The notes under the pieces were generated by a model. That model ran no database searches. It saw nothing but the letters and a program-made list of their open reading frames with translations, and had not been told where the DNA came from. Positions 1 to 9,729 of a stretch of DNA of 64,000 nucleotides are shown here, one piece after another. The position numbers and the translations under genes were made by a program. The number at the start of each line of letters is the position of its first letter. The stretch's first letter is position 1. The DNA is taken from assembly GCF_022429625.1 (NCBI RefSeq), contig NZ_CP092483.1, positions 2,790,001-2,854,000 of the forward strand, in the 5' to 3' direction. Source of the stretch: Devosia lacusdianchii. Its GTDB lineage: Bacteria; Pseudomonadota; Alphaproteobacteria; Rhizobiales; Devosiaceae.

Positions 1-212
1 AGATAAGCCATCCCGACATCCGCCTCGGTCAGCGCAAAGACAAAAGTCTGCCCATCCGGCAAAGCAAACGTCAGCCCGGCCCCATCAAGCGCCACGTCAC
101 AATCGAACGTGCCGTAGCCGGTCACTTCACACTGCGCCGGCGCTGCCAAAGCCACCGCACTCATTGCGCCCCAAATGAGGGCCGCCCCCAAAAGTCTCAA
201 TCTTGCCCCCAC
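1..212 (-). CDS. partial secreted hypothetical protein (5' end only)
   Basis: Only the first 70 or so codons are present and the gene runs off the left edge. Read from a GTG at 212 the product begins MGARLRLLGAALIWGAMSA and continues to a likely signal-peptidase site at ALAAPA, so it is probably exported. Two Cys residues follow in the mature part. A TTG at 200, preceded by a G-run, and an ATG at 164 are in-frame alternatives; the ATG would leave too short a signal peptide. No family is recognisable from so little sequence. It lies downstream of ettA on the same strand, with a strong hairpin between them, so it is probably a separate transcription unit. Confidence 0.5.
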   Translation of the reverse strand, partial: MGARLRLLGAALIWGAMSAVALAAPAQCEVTGYGTFDCDVALDGAGLTFALPDGQTFVFALTEADVGMAY

Positions 213-218
213 AGCAAA

Positions 219-241
219 GGGGCGGGCTCGATGCCCGCCCC
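219..241 (-). terminator. intrinsic terminator downstream of ettA
   Basis: Perfect 9-bp inverted repeat, GGGGCGGGC and GCCCGCCCC, around a 5-nt loop, starting 7 nt after the ettA stop codon. On the minus strand it is followed by CTTTGCT, a short T-rich stretch. Confidence 0.65.
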
Positions 242-247
242 ATAATC

Positions 248-1903
248 TTAGCGCGTCAGCGGCTTATATGTCGCGCGCTTCGGATTGACCGCATCCGCGC
301 CAAGCCGGCGGATCTTGTCGGCTTCGTAATCGGCGAAGTTACCCTCGAACCACTCCACATGGCTGTTGCCTTCAAAGGCCAGCATGTGGGTCGCGAGGCG
401 GTCGAGGAACATGCGATCGTGGCTGATGATCACAGCGCAGCCGGCGAATTCTTCCAGCGCCTCTTCCAAAGCCGCGAGGGTTTCGGTGTCGAGGTCGTTG
501 GTCGGTTCGTCGAGCAGCAGTACGTTGGCGCCGCTCTTGAGCATCTTGGCCAGGTGCACGCGATTGCGCTGCCCGCCTGAGAGATTGCCCACCTTCTGCT
601 GCTGGTCGCCGCCCTTGAAGTTGAAGCTCGACGTGTAGGCGCGCGAATTGACCTCGCGCTTGCCCAGCATCAGCACTTCGTCGCCTTCCGAGATTTCTTC
701 CCAGACGGTCTTGTTGGGGTTGAGGCTGTCGCGGCTCTGGTCGACATAGCCCAGATGCACGCTGTCGGCCACGGTCACCGTGCCGGCATCGGGCTTTTCC
801 TGGCCGGTCAGCATGCGGAACAAAGTGGTCTTGCCGGCGCCGTTCGGCCCGATAATGCCGACGATGCCGCCCGGCGGCAGCTTGAAGGTCAGGTTGTCGA
901 TCAACACGCGATCGCCGTAGGACTTGGAGAGCCCATCGATGTCGATAACGTTCTGCCCCAGCCGCTCGCCGGCGGGAATGATGATCTGCGCGGTCGAGGA
1001 CTGCGTACGCGCCTCGTTGATCTTGACCAGCTCGTCATAGGCCTTGAGGCGGGCCTTGGACTTGGACTGGCGGGCCTGCGGCGACTGCCCCATCCACTCG
1101 CGCTCGCGTTCCAACACCTTGGCGCGGGCCGCATCTTCGCTCTTTTCCTGCGCGAAGCGCTTGGCCTTGGCGTCGAGATAGGCCGAGTAATTGCCTTCGT
1201 AGGGCACGCCGCGGCCGCGATCGAGTTCGAGAATCCAGCCGGTGACATTGTCGAGGAAGTAGCGATCGTGGGTGATGATCAGCACGGCGCCCTCGAACTC
1301 GCGCAGGTGGCGTTCGAGCCATGCGGTGGTTTCGGCGTCGAGATGGTTGGTCGGTTCGTCAAGCAGCAGCAGATCGGGCTTGCTGAGCAGCAGTGCACAC
1401 AAAGCCACGCGGCGGCGCTCGCCGCCTGAGAGCTTGGTAACGTCGGCATCGCCGGGCGGGCAGCCAAGGGCCTCCATCGCCACTTCGACCTGCGATTCGA
1501 GATCCCACAGGTTCTCGGCGTCGATCTTGTCCTGCAGCTTGGCCGCTTCGTCGGCGGTCTCGTCGGAATATTCCATCATCAGCTCGTTGTAACGATCGAC
1601 GATGGCCTTCTTTTCCTTGACGCCGGTCATCACATTGCCGAGCACGTTGAGCGCCGGATCAAGCTCGGGCTCCTGGCTGAGATAGCCAACCTTGGCCCCC
1701 TGCGCGACCCAGGCTTCGCCCTGGAACTCGGTATCGACGCCAGCCATGATCTTGAGCAGGGTCGACTTACCCGAGCCATTGGGGCCCAAGACGCCGATCT
1801 TGGCGTCGGGGTAGAAGCTGAGATGGATGTTATCCAGCACCTTCTTGCCACCGGCATAGGCTTTGGACATTCCGTGCATGTGATAGATGAATTGGCGAGC
1901 CAT
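248..1903 (-). CDS. ettA: energy-dependent translational throttle protein EttA (ABC-F ATPase)
   Basis: 551 aa, close to the 555 aa of E. coli EttA, and starting in the family's way (MARQFIYHMH). It has two ABC ATPase domains. The first has Walker A GPNGSGKST at 40-48, signature LSGGE at 158-162 and Walker B LLLLDEP at 178-184. The second has Walker A GPNGAGKTT at 352-360, signature LSGGQ at 441-445 and Walker B at 461-467. The linker at about 240-310 is charged and helical, matching the P-site tRNA interaction motif. There are no membrane segments. Family members bind the ribosomal E site and gate the first elongation cycle according to ATP/ADP level. Monocistronic, followed by a hairpin. Confidence 0.96.
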   Translation of the reverse strand: MARQFIYHMHGMSKAYAGGKKVLDNIHLSFYPDAKIGVLGPNGSGKSTLLKIMAGVDTEFQGEAWVAQGAKVGYLSQEPELDPALNVLGNVMTGVKEKKAIVDRYNELMMEYSDETADEAAKLQDKIDAENLWDLESQVEVAMEALGCPPGDADVTKLSGGERRRVALCALLLSKPDLLLLDEPTNHLDAETTAWLERHLREFEGAVLIITHDRYFLDNVTGWILELDRGRGVPYEGNYSAYLDAKAKRFAQEKSEDAARAKVLEREREWMGQSPQARQSKSKARLKAYDELVKINEARTQSSTAQIIIPAGERLGQNVIDIDGLSKSYGDRVLIDNLTFKLPPGGIVGIIGPNGAGKTTLFRMLTGQEKPDAGTVTVADSVHLGYVDQSRDSLNPNKTVWEEISEGDEVLMLGKREVNSRAYTSSFNFKGGDQQQKVGNLSGGQRNRVHLAKMLKSGANVLLLDEPTNDLDTETLAALEEALEEFAGCAVIISHDRMFLDRLATHMLAFEGNSHVEWFEGNFADYEADKIRRLGADAVNPKRATYKPLTR

Positions 1904-2029
1904 TCGGCTTGGGACCTCGGCATGGGAAGAGTTTGGGCCCGTATGTAGGGCAAGCCGCGTGAAGGGGCAACCGGGCTGGCACGGGGCAAATTGCTGCGCT
2001 AGGGTCTAGCTGCCCCCCTCCGCCTCCAG

Positions 2030-2931
2030 GTGAACATCGTGAGCTTCTCGTTTCCGCGCCGTGGTCGCTCCCTGGCCAAAGGCCAACGCTCGGAACTGAC
2101 CATCATCGATCTCGATGGCAATGCCGAAGTCGTCTTCACCGCCGACGAGGTGATCGAAGCGCCCAATTGGTCCCCCGATGGGCGCTGGCTAATCTTCAAT
2201 GCCGGCGGGCGGCTCTATCGCATCGCGCCCGAGGGCGGCCAGCCTGCCGCGGTCGAGACCGGCCCCCTGGTCGACCTCAACAACGACCACGTGCTCTCGC
2301 CCGATGGCAGCACGATCTACGTTAGCTCCGATGACGGCCACCTCTACGCCCTGCCATTTGCCGGCGGCGCGCCGCGCCGGGTGTCCAATGACCACGTCAC
2401 GCCCCATCACTATTACCTCCACGGCATCTCGCCCGATGGCATGACGCTCGCCTATGTCGCGGTGGAGCAGCCGCATGACGAACGGCAGGTGAACGTCTTC
2501 ACCATCCCAGCCAGCGGCGGGCCGGATACGCGACTAACCGAACTTTCGGTGCCCAATGACGGCGCGGAATATTCGCCAGATGGCCGCTGGATCTATTTCA
2601 ATTCCGAACTCGCCGCGAGCCGGCCGGGCCATGCCCAGATCTTCCGCATGAATGCCGCCGACGGCAGCGGGCTCGAGCAATTGACCTTCGACTCCTTCGT
2701 CAACTGGTTCCCGCACCTGTCGCCCGACGGTTCAGTGGTGGCGCTGCTGAGCTACCCCCACGGCACCACCGGCCATCCGCCGACAAGGACGTGCTGCTGC
2801 GGCTCATGGGCCCAGAGGGCGGAGAAATCCGCACGCTGGCGAGCTTTTTCGGTGGCCAGGGCACCATCAACGTCAATTCCTGGGCCCCCGACAGCAGGCG
2901 GCTCGCCTACGTGGCCTATCCGCTGGGATAG
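2030..2931 (+). pseudogene. TolB-like PD40 beta-propeller protein, interrupted by a one-base frameshift
   Basis: From the GTG at 2030 (a second GTG lies at 2039) the frame encodes repeated WSPDGRW and [10 protein letters not shown] motifs typical of PD40/WD40-like propellers, without a signal peptide. After TTGHPP at about 2780 the frame turns into low-complexity Cys/Arg/Pro sequence. The frame one base back continues sensibly ([14 protein letters not shown], then [20 protein letters not shown]) and stops at 2929-2931. An intact gene would need one extra G or C near 2781. In the frame as read, translation would run on to 3106, overlapping the next start. Either a real recent pseudogene or a base-calling error in a GC run. 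Confidence 0.75.
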
Positions 2932-3102
2932 TCCACGCTCACGATATCGTTGGCGCGGACCGCTAATTGCCACAGGACCAGCACTATCTGGCCGCGCCTT
3001 CGCCGTATCGGGATGGTCTCAGCGCACCATGACAAACAATTGCTTCCCGAACCGGAGCGATCTCGTCTACCCATGCCGCGTCGAATTTCCGGGAACTTGC
3101 CG

Positions 3103-4461
3103 ATGATTTTCAGAACCGCCTTGGCTCTCGCCCTGACAGCGCTGCTCGCTACCCCCGTACTGGCTGAGGAGACCGCGCCGCAGGAAGCCGCCATTATCGA
3201 GAACTTCGTGCTCGATAATGGCCTGGAGGTGGTGGTCATTCCCGATCATCGCGCCCCCATCGTCAGCCATATGGTCTGGTACAAGGTCGGCAGTGCCGAC
3301 GAGCCGCCCGGCAAGTCGGGCATCGCCCATTTCCTCGAACACCTGATGTTCAAGGGCACCGCCAAGCATCCGGCCGGCGAACTGGACCGCGTGATCGCCG
3401 AGATCGGCGGCAGTGGCAATGCTTTCACTTCTAGCGATGTCACCGCCTATTTCCAGGTCGTACCGCCCGACGCCCTCGCCACCATGATGGATTTCGAGTC
3501 CGATCGCATGCGCGGCCTCATCCTCACCGCGGACGTGATCGGCGCCGAGCGCGACGTGGTGCTGGAAGAGCGCCGCATGCGCACCGATGGAAGCCCGCAG
3601 GCGCTGCTGCAGGAAGAGGTCAACGCCACCCTGTTCCAGAACCATCCCTATCGCATTCCCACCATTGGCTGGCTGCACGAGATCGAGCAGCTCAACCGTG
3701 CCGATGCGGCCGAGTTCTATGAGCGCTATTACGAGCCCAACAATGCCGTGCTGGTCGTGGCCGGCGATGTCGACCCGGAAACCGTGCGCGTCCTGGCCGA
3801 AGCCACCTATGGCAAGGTGCCGCGCGGCCCCACCCTGCCGCCGCGCATCCGCCCGACAGAGCCCGAGCAAAACACGCAGCGCACCGTGACGCTAAGCGAC
3901 CCGCGCGTCGGCATTCCCAGCTTCGGCAAGTCCTGGATCGTACCCAACTATCGCACCGCCGAACCCGGCGAAGCCGAGGCGCTCGACCTGCTTTCGGAAA
4001 TCCTGGGCGGGGGCACGCGCAGCCGGCTCTATCAGGAGGTCATCGTCAAGTCCGGCATCGGCGCTTCGGCCGGCGCCACCTATGATGGCGGGGCCTATGA
4101 CCCCAGCGCCTTCGCCCTCTACGGCGCCCCGCAGGCCGGCCATACGCTGGCCGATGTCGAGACCGCCATCGACGCCCAGTTGACTCTCCTGATCAAGGAC
4201 GGCGTGACCCAAAGGGAGCTGGACAGTGCCAAGGCCCGCTATGTGCGCTCGCTGATTTTCGCCCGCGATGCCCAGTTCAACATGGCCAACATCTATGGCA
4301 GCGAACTCGCTCTGGGGGGCACCGTCGCCGACATCACCGAGTGGCCCGACCGCATCCGGGCCGTTACCGCCGAGCAGATCCAGGCCGTCGCCGCCAAATA
4401 TCTCGATCCATCCATCGCCGTGACCAGCTATCTGCTGCCGCCCGAAACCGGAGCGCAATAA
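3103..4461 (+). CDS. M16 family zinc metallopeptidase (catalytic partner)
   Basis: 452 aa. Starts [21 protein letters not shown], a clear signal peptide, so the protein is periplasmic. The inverted zinc-binding motif HFLEH is at 76-80, and the family Glu lies further on in the [16 protein letters not shown] region. The first ATG of the open frame lies upstream, but 3103 has GGGAA before it and gives the signal peptide at the N-terminus. The stop overlaps the start of the next gene, also M16, by one base (TAATG). Tandem active and inactive M16B genes forming a heterodimer are a known arrangement in proteobacteria, so this is inferred to be the zinc-bearing subunit that degrades periplasmic peptides. 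Confidence 0.93.
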   Translation: MIFRTALALALTALLATPVLAEETAPQEAAIIENFVLDNGLEVVVIPDHRAPIVSHMVWYKVGSADEPPGKSGIAHFLEHLMFKGTAKHPAGELDRVIAEIGGSGNAFTSSDVTAYFQVVPPDALATMMDFESDRMRGLILTADVIGAERDVVLEERRMRTDGSPQALLQEEVNATLFQNHPYRIPTIGWLHEIEQLNRADAAEFYERYYEPNNAVLVVAGDVDPETVRVLAEATYGKVPRGPTLPPRIRPTEPEQNTQRTVTLSDPRVGIPSFGKSWIVPNYRTAEPGEAEALDLLSEILGGGTRSRLYQEVIVKSGIGASAGATYDGGAYDPSAFALYGAPQAGHTLADVETAIDAQLTLLIKDGVTQRELDSAKARYVRSLIFARDAQFNMANIYGSELALGGTVADITEWPDRIRAVTAEQIQAVAAKYLDPSIAVTSYLLPPETGAQ

Positions 4462-5786
4462 TGATCCGTCTTCCGTCGCTCCGCCGCCCCGTTGCGGCCA
4501 TTGCCACCCTGCTGCTGCTCGTCGCCCCCGCCTATGCCGAGGTGCAGTTCCAGCAGATCACTTCGCCCAAGGGCATCGATGCCTGGCTGGTCGAAGACTA
4601 TTCGGTGCCGCTGGTGACCATCCGCTTCGCCTTGGAGGGCGGCACCACGCAAGACCCCGAAGGCAAGGAAGGCCTGGCCGGCCTCATCACCTCGCTGTTC
4701 GACGAAGGCGCCGGCGATCTCGACAGCGAAGCCTTCCAGATCAAGCTCGATGACGCCGGCGCCGAAATGGCCTTCACCGCCGATGCCGACGCCGTCTATG
4801 GCTCGATGCGCATGCTGGCCGACCAGCGCGACGAGGCCTTGGGCTTGCTCAAACTCGCCATCGAGGAACCGCGCTTCGACCAGAACCCCATCGACCGCAT
4901 GCGGGCCCAGATCGTGGCCAGCATCACCGCCTCCGCCCAGGATCCCGGCACCGAAGCGCAATTGCGCTGGGCCGAGGCGCTCTATGGCGAGCACCCCTAT
5001 GCACGCCGCGGCGAAGGCACACCCGAAACCCTGGCCGGCATCACCGCCGACGACCTGCGCGCCTTCCACAAGGCTATCTTTGCCCGGGGCAACCTGCATG
5101 TCGGCATTGTCGGTGCCATGGACGCCGAAACCGCGGCACAGACGCTCGACCTGTTGTTCGGCGCCCTGCCCGAACAGCCGACCTTGACGCCGGTTCCCAA
5201 CATGACGCCCGAGTTCGGTAAGGAACTTCGAGTCAACTACGACCTGCCGCAGACGGCCATCTACATGGCCTATCCGAGCATCGAGCGGACCGATCCCGCC
5301 TTCTTCGCCGCCTATCTGATGAACGAAATCCTGGGCGGCGACAGCATCCTTTCCCGCCTCACCGCCGAAGTGCGCGAAAAGCGCGGGCTGACCTATGGCA
5401 TCGGCTCCTCGCTGCTGACCATGAAGCACACACAGGCGCTCATCATCGGCACCGCCACCCGCGCTGACCGCGCCGCCGAAACACTGGCATTGACCGAAGA
5501 GGTGATCGCCCGGCTGGCCGCGGATGGTCCGACGGAAGCCGAACTGGCCTCAGCCAAGAAATACGTCATCGGCTCCTACGCCATCAACGAGCTTGGCTCC
5601 TCCGGCGCTATCGCCAATACGCTTGTCGGGTTGCAATTGCGCGGCTTGGGCATCGACTACATCGCCGAGCGCGCCGACGAGATCAACGCCGTCACGGTCG
5701 CCGATGTCAAAGCCATCGCCGCAAGGCTGTTGAGCGCCAAGCCAACTGTCCTGATGCTGGGGCCGCAGGCCAAGGCGACCCCCTAG
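4461..5786 (+). CDS. M16 family peptidase, non-catalytic partner subunit
   Basis: 441 aa with signal peptide [10 protein letters not shown] to APAYAE. The M16 fold is recognisable, but the position of the HxxEH motif reads GLAGLITSLFDEGAG, so zinc ligands are missing. The Arg/Tyr element found in the partner subunit is present (SRLTAEVREKRGLTYGIGSS). It is translationally coupled to the upstream M16 gene by a one-base stop/start overlap. Expected role: substrate-binding half of an M16 heterodimer in the periplasm. Confidence 0.9.
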   Translation: MIRLPSLRRPVAAIATLLLLVAPAYAEVQFQQITSPKGIDAWLVEDYSVPLVTIRFALEGGTTQDPEGKEGLAGLITSLFDEGAGDLDSEAFQIKLDDAGAEMAFTADADAVYGSMRMLADQRDEALGLLKLAIEEPRFDQNPIDRMRAQIVASITASAQDPGTEAQLRWAEALYGEHPYARRGEGTPETLAGITADDLRAFHKAIFARGNLHVGIVGAMDAETAAQTLDLLFGALPEQPTLTPVPNMTPEFGKELRVNYDLPQTAIYMAYPSIERTDPAFFAAYLMNEILGGDSILSRLTAEVREKRGLTYGIGSSLLTMKHTQALIIGTATRADRAAETLALTEEVIARLAADGPTEAELASAKKYVIGSYAINELGSSGAIANTLVGLQLRGLGIDYIAERADEINAVTVADVKAIAARLLSAKPTVLMLGPQAKATP

Positions 5787-5789
5787 CAG

Positions 5790-7376
5790 CTACCCCGTCG
5801 CCTGGCGGACTTCCGGGGGCTCGTCGCCGGTCACCCGGTTGCGGCCGGCCGCCTTGGCCCGGTAGAGGCGCCGATCGGCGGCAGCCATCAGGGCGCTGCC
5901 GGCTGGGCCGATCGCCACGCCGATGCTGGCGGTAATTGCCAGGCCAGCTGCCAGATCCTGCCAATCCATCACCGCGATATCCGAGCAAATCGCCTCGCAA
6001 CGGGTTACCGCATAGTCCAGCCCGTGGTTGGGAAAGACCAAGGCGAACTCCTCGCCGCCCAACCGGAACGCCCTCAGATCGGCGCTCGCCCGCGCCGCCA
6101 GCAGATCGGCGGTGCGCCGCAGCACAGCGTCACCCACCACATGCGAGAAGCGGTCATTGACCGACTTGAAGAAGTCGAGGTCAAGAATGCCCAGCGCCAG
6201 CTCCGTGCCAGCCATAGCGGCCATCATCTGGTCGAAGCTGCGCCGGTTCGGCAACCCGGTAAGCCCGTCGCGCGCTGCTTCGTCGGCCAGGCGTTCGGCT
6301 TCCGCGCGCAGCCTGCCGTTTTCCAGCCTGATGTCGGCAATATGCGCCCGACGACGTGTCGCCTCGCTGAGTTGCACCTCATAGAGCCCGTGATACCGCT
6401 TGTGCATGGCGAGGGCCGCCTGGAAGTCGCCCATCGCCTCATGGATATCACCGAGCCGCCGCACGGTATTGGCCTGATGGTTGACATGGGTGGTCGCATC
6501 CGCCAGGGCCACGGCCTCGCGGCAGATATCGAGAGCCGCGCTGAGCTCGCCGGTGCGGGTCAGCAGCTCGCCCAAGGTGTAGAGATAGTGGATGCGCTCC
6601 CGCATGCCGGGCTGGCCCGCCACGCCAAGCCAGCGCTGGAGATAAGCATGAGCCTCCTCGGGGCGGCCCAGTAGCGCGTGGTATTCCGCGCCGTTGCACA
6701 GCGCGGTCCGCAGGTTCCAGCCGTCGCCGCCGCTTTCAGCCGTGACAATGGCGATGTCATTGGTCTTGACGGCGATCTCGCGCCAGTCGCGGCCCTCATC
6801 GAGCCGGCCTTCTTGCTCAGCGATTTCGCCACAGGTTACCTGCCCATAGGCCAGATTGATCAGGAACAGGGCCACCGCACTTGGCTCGCCGCGGGACTGC
6901 ATCAAGTCGATGGCCCGCTCCAGCAATGGTCCAGACAGGAGCGGCTGCCGGGCATACATCAATACCGAAGCCTTGGCGTTGAGGGCATAGGCCAGCACGC
7001 CCGGTTCGTCCTGCGCCTCGGCCAGTTCCACGGCCTGCCCGGCCTCCTCATAGGCTTCCTCGTTCAGCCCCATCTCCAGGAGCAGCCAACTGAAGATGGC
7101 TGCCGCATGGGCTTCGCCGGTTATGTCGCCGCCGCGCACGTATAGGCGTTTCGCGGCGATCGCGGCGTCAAGGCCATGCTCCGCCTGTCCCAATTGCAGG
7201 CAGAACCAAGCTATCTGTGTGAGGCTCGACGCCGTCGATACCGTGTCCCCGGCGTCGCGCGCCTGCTGAAACAGCACCTTGGCCCGCGACAGCGCAGCCA
7301 CCGACTGGCCGGTGCGCCCCAGCCGCCAGGTTTCGGCCAGTTCTGCGGTCAGGTCTGAGGCAGGATCGCCGGGCAA
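5790..7376 (-). CDS. diguanylate cyclase with N-terminal TPR-like sensor region
   Basis: 528 aa from a TTG start; the only in-frame codon before it that matters is a stop 12 nt upstream. Residues 1 to about 340 are Ala/Leu-rich paired helices with TPR character and no signal peptide or membrane span. A short coiled coil (RLENGRLRAEAERLADEA) leads into a GGDEF domain starting DGLTGLPNRRSFD. The active loop reads GGEEF, a catalytically competent variant. No clear RxxD inhibitory site sits five residues before it (the sequence is ASADLRAFRL). Predicted cytoplasmic c-di-GMP synthase, with the TPR part probably binding a partner. It faces the M16 operon tail to tail. Confidence 0.9.
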   Translation of the reverse strand: MPGDPASDLTAELAETWRLGRTGQSVAALSRAKVLFQQARDAGDTVSTASSLTQIAWFCLQLGQAEHGLDAAIAAKRLYVRGGDITGEAHAAAIFSWLLLEMGLNEEAYEEAGQAVELAEAQDEPGVLAYALNAKASVLMYARQPLLSGPLLERAIDLMQSRGEPSAVALFLINLAYGQVTCGEIAEQEGRLDEGRDWREIAVKTNDIAIVTAESGGDGWNLRTALCNGAEYHALLGRPEEAHAYLQRWLGVAGQPGMRERIHYLYTLGELLTRTGELSAALDICREAVALADATTHVNHQANTVRRLGDIHEAMGDFQAALAMHKRYHGLYEVQLSEATRRRAHIADIRLENGRLRAEAERLADEAARDGLTGLPNRRSFDQMMAAMAGTELALGILDLDFFKSVNDRFSHVVGDAVLRRTADLLAARASADLRAFRLGGEEFALVFPNHGLDYAVTRCEAICSDIAVMDWQDLAAGLAITASIGVAIGPAGSALMAAADRRLYRAKAAGRNRVTGDEPPEVRQATG

Positions 7377-7471
7377 GGGCTCAACTCATTAGCCGGTTAA
7401 CAGGCCGCTGAGCTTAGTTCGACGACGTTAAGAAACGCAGAACCGCGCGCCTACAAACTGCCCGTGAGCGG

Positions 7472-9640
7472 CTATGCCTCGATCCACACGGGCACCGATT
7501 TGAACGCTGGCGTCTTGCTGCGCGGGTCGACCTCGGTGCCAACAAGCACATTCGCTTCTGGATAATAGGCCATGGCGCTACCCCGTGGCAGATCGAACGC
7601 CGTGGCCACCGCCGGCATGCGCCCGGTGTCGGAGGCCAGCGTTACCGCCTGTCCTTCCGTGACCCCAAGCGCTGCCATGTCGTCCGCATTGAGGAAAACC
7701 GCGAAGCGCCCGGCGCCGCCGCGATAGCTGTCCTGCTCCTCGTAGATAATAGTGTTGAACTGCCCCTCGCTGCGCACGGTGGCCAGGCTCAGGCGATCGT
7801 GTTGCAAGCTCGGGATCGGCGTCACCACGAAATGCGCCTTGCCGTCAGGCGTGCCGAATTCGGGCGTATGCATCACCCGGTGATTGATATGGAATTCACG
7901 CTTGGCAACGTCGATGTCGGCCAGTTGCTCCATGCCAGGCACGATGGCGGCGATGGCATCGCGAACGCGCGAATGCGCGCTGAACGCCTTGAAGTCGATG
8001 GGCAAATGCGGCAGCAGCCGCTGCCCGATCTCGCCCAGTATCCAGCTCTCGGGCCGCACATTATCAAGCCGCCTTATGCCGCCATCTGACAGGCGGACAT
8101 AGTTGAACATCGATTCCTGCGTCGTAGGTTCCCATTCCTCGTCACGCGCCGTGACAGGCAGGATCAGTACCTCGCCATCGCCGAGGCCGTGCACGTGCCC
8201 CATATTGAGCGTCGTGGTGAGGAACAGCTTGAAGCCGATCGCCCCTATCGCGCGGCTGGCAAAGGCGCGATCGGGCGTGGCGCCCCAAAGGTTGCCGCCC
8301 ATGATCACCGCACTGTCGATAGCACCGCTCTCGGCCGCCTTGAGACAGGCCATGGTGTCAAAGCCCTTCTCGGTCGGGAAGGTCACGCCGAATTCGGCTT
8401 CCATGCGCGCTAGTACGTCCCTGGCCAGCACTGGCTTGACCCCGATCGTACCGATACCCTGCACGTTGGAGTGTCCGCGCAGCGGCAGCAGTCCGGCGAA
8501 GCGCTTGCCCACCATGCCGCGCAGCATGGCGAGATTGGCGATCGCCTCGACATTCTCCACGCCATGCACATGGTGGGTCATGCCCATGCCCCAGGCAAAC
8601 ACCACTCGCTGCGCTGCACCATAGCGGCGGGCGATATCCTCGATTTCGGCTCTCGCAACACCGCACGCGTTGACGATGACGTCCCACGACAGGGCCGCGA
8701 TATCATCGCGAAACGCCTTGTAGCCGCTGCTATGCGCCGCGATGAACGCCGCATCCTCCAGCCCCATTTCGAGGATCGCCTTGGCGATGCCCTTCATCAA
8801 TGCAATGTCGGACCCGATCTTGGGCTGCACATAGGCCGACGCGATCTCGCTGCCGCCCTTGAGCATCGAGCTGGGTGATTTCGGCACGGCAAATTTTACC
8901 AACCCCGGCTCCCTGGCCGGATTGATGACGATCACCTCGCCGCCCCGCTCGCGGCAATTCTTCAGCATGTGAATGAAGCGCGGATGATTGGACGATGGGT
9001 TGGCGCCGATGACGAAAATCAGGTCAGCTCCAACAAGGTCCTCCAGTTCAACACTGGACGTACCCTTGCCGATCGTGGTCGCGAGACCCTCGCTGGTCGC
9101 CTGGTGGCAGTAATACGAGCAATTGTTGACGTTGTTGGTGCCATAGGCCCGCGCCAGCAACTGAAACAGGAACCCCGCCTCGTTGGACGAACGCCCGGAC
9201 GAATAGAAGAATGTCCGCTGCGGATCGGTCGCCGCCAGCCTCTGGGCCGCGTGGGTAATCGCGAAATTCCAATCCACCGGGCGGAACCGGTTAGCACCTG
9301 CATCCCTGAATAGTGGCGTGCCGAGACGGCCCAGGTGCTCCATCTCCTTGCCGCTTAATTCCTGCAGGTCATCGATCGTATGTTCGAAGATTTCGCGCGG
9401 AATCGCCGGCTGGATGTCGGTCGATTGGGCCTGCACGCTCTTGTTGCAGACCGATGGAAACTCATCGAGTTCGTTGGTCATGCCGCCGCGCTGCCCGCCC
9501 ATGCCATAGGCACAGGCCTTGCAGGCATTCTTGGCGGTCAAGGCCTTGCCGGCCTTGCCCACGCCCATACGGGCAATGGTTGCCAGTGTGTAGAGGACCT
9601 TCTTGGGTCCGCCGCCCACGATATGGCTGGTATCGGCCAC
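7472..9640 (-). CDS. FdhF/YdeP family molybdopterin oxidoreductase
   Basis: 722 aa from a GTG at 9640 with GGAG seven bases upstream; a TTG at 9688 is open but lacks such a site. Starts MADTSHIVGGGPKKV. Cysteines at 40 and 43 (CKAC) and 65 form a partial iron-sulfur motif near the N-terminus. The body matches the formate-dehydrogenase-alpha-like (YdeP) branch: SSGRSSNEAGFLFQ, GANPSSNHPR, and a C-terminal molybdopterin-dinucleotide-binding domain (RGGAGRFAVFLNADD). Cytoplasmic, no Tat signal. The physiological substrate of this branch is not settled; acid resistance is reported for E. coli YdeP. No other fdh genes are nearby. Confidence 0.88.
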   Translation of the reverse strand: MADTSHIVGGGPKKVLYTLATIARMGVGKAGKALTAKNACKACAYGMGGQRGGMTNELDEFPSVCNKSVQAQSTDIQPAIPREIFEHTIDDLQELSGKEMEHLGRLGTPLFRDAGANRFRPVDWNFAITHAAQRLAATDPQRTFFYSSGRSSNEAGFLFQLLARAYGTNNVNNCSYYCHQATSEGLATTIGKGTSSVELEDLVGADLIFVIGANPSSNHPRFIHMLKNCRERGGEVIVINPAREPGLVKFAVPKSPSSMLKGGSEIASAYVQPKIGSDIALMKGIAKAILEMGLEDAAFIAAHSSGYKAFRDDIAALSWDVIVNACGVARAEIEDIARRYGAAQRVVFAWGMGMTHHVHGVENVEAIANLAMLRGMVGKRFAGLLPLRGHSNVQGIGTIGVKPVLARDVLARMEAEFGVTFPTEKGFDTMACLKAAESGAIDSAVIMGGNLWGATPDRAFASRAIGAIGFKLFLTTTLNMGHVHGLGDGEVLILPVTARDEEWEPTTQESMFNYVRLSDGGIRRLDNVRPESWILGEIGQRLLPHLPIDFKAFSAHSRVRDAIAAIVPGMEQLADIDVAKREFHINHRVMHTPEFGTPDGKAHFVVTPIPSLQHDRLSLATVRSEGQFNTIIYEEQDSYRGGAGRFAVFLNADDMAALGVTEGQAVTLASDTGRMPAVATAFDLPRGSAMAYYPEANVLVGTEVDPRSKTPAFKSVPVWIEA

Positions 9641-9729
9641 GACTATGCTCCGCTTGCTGCACCGGCATTGTCGGCCGCAGCGCAGCAAGGCGCAAGCCTT
9701 GACCTCTCCTTGAAGGGAGGGCCCTGACC

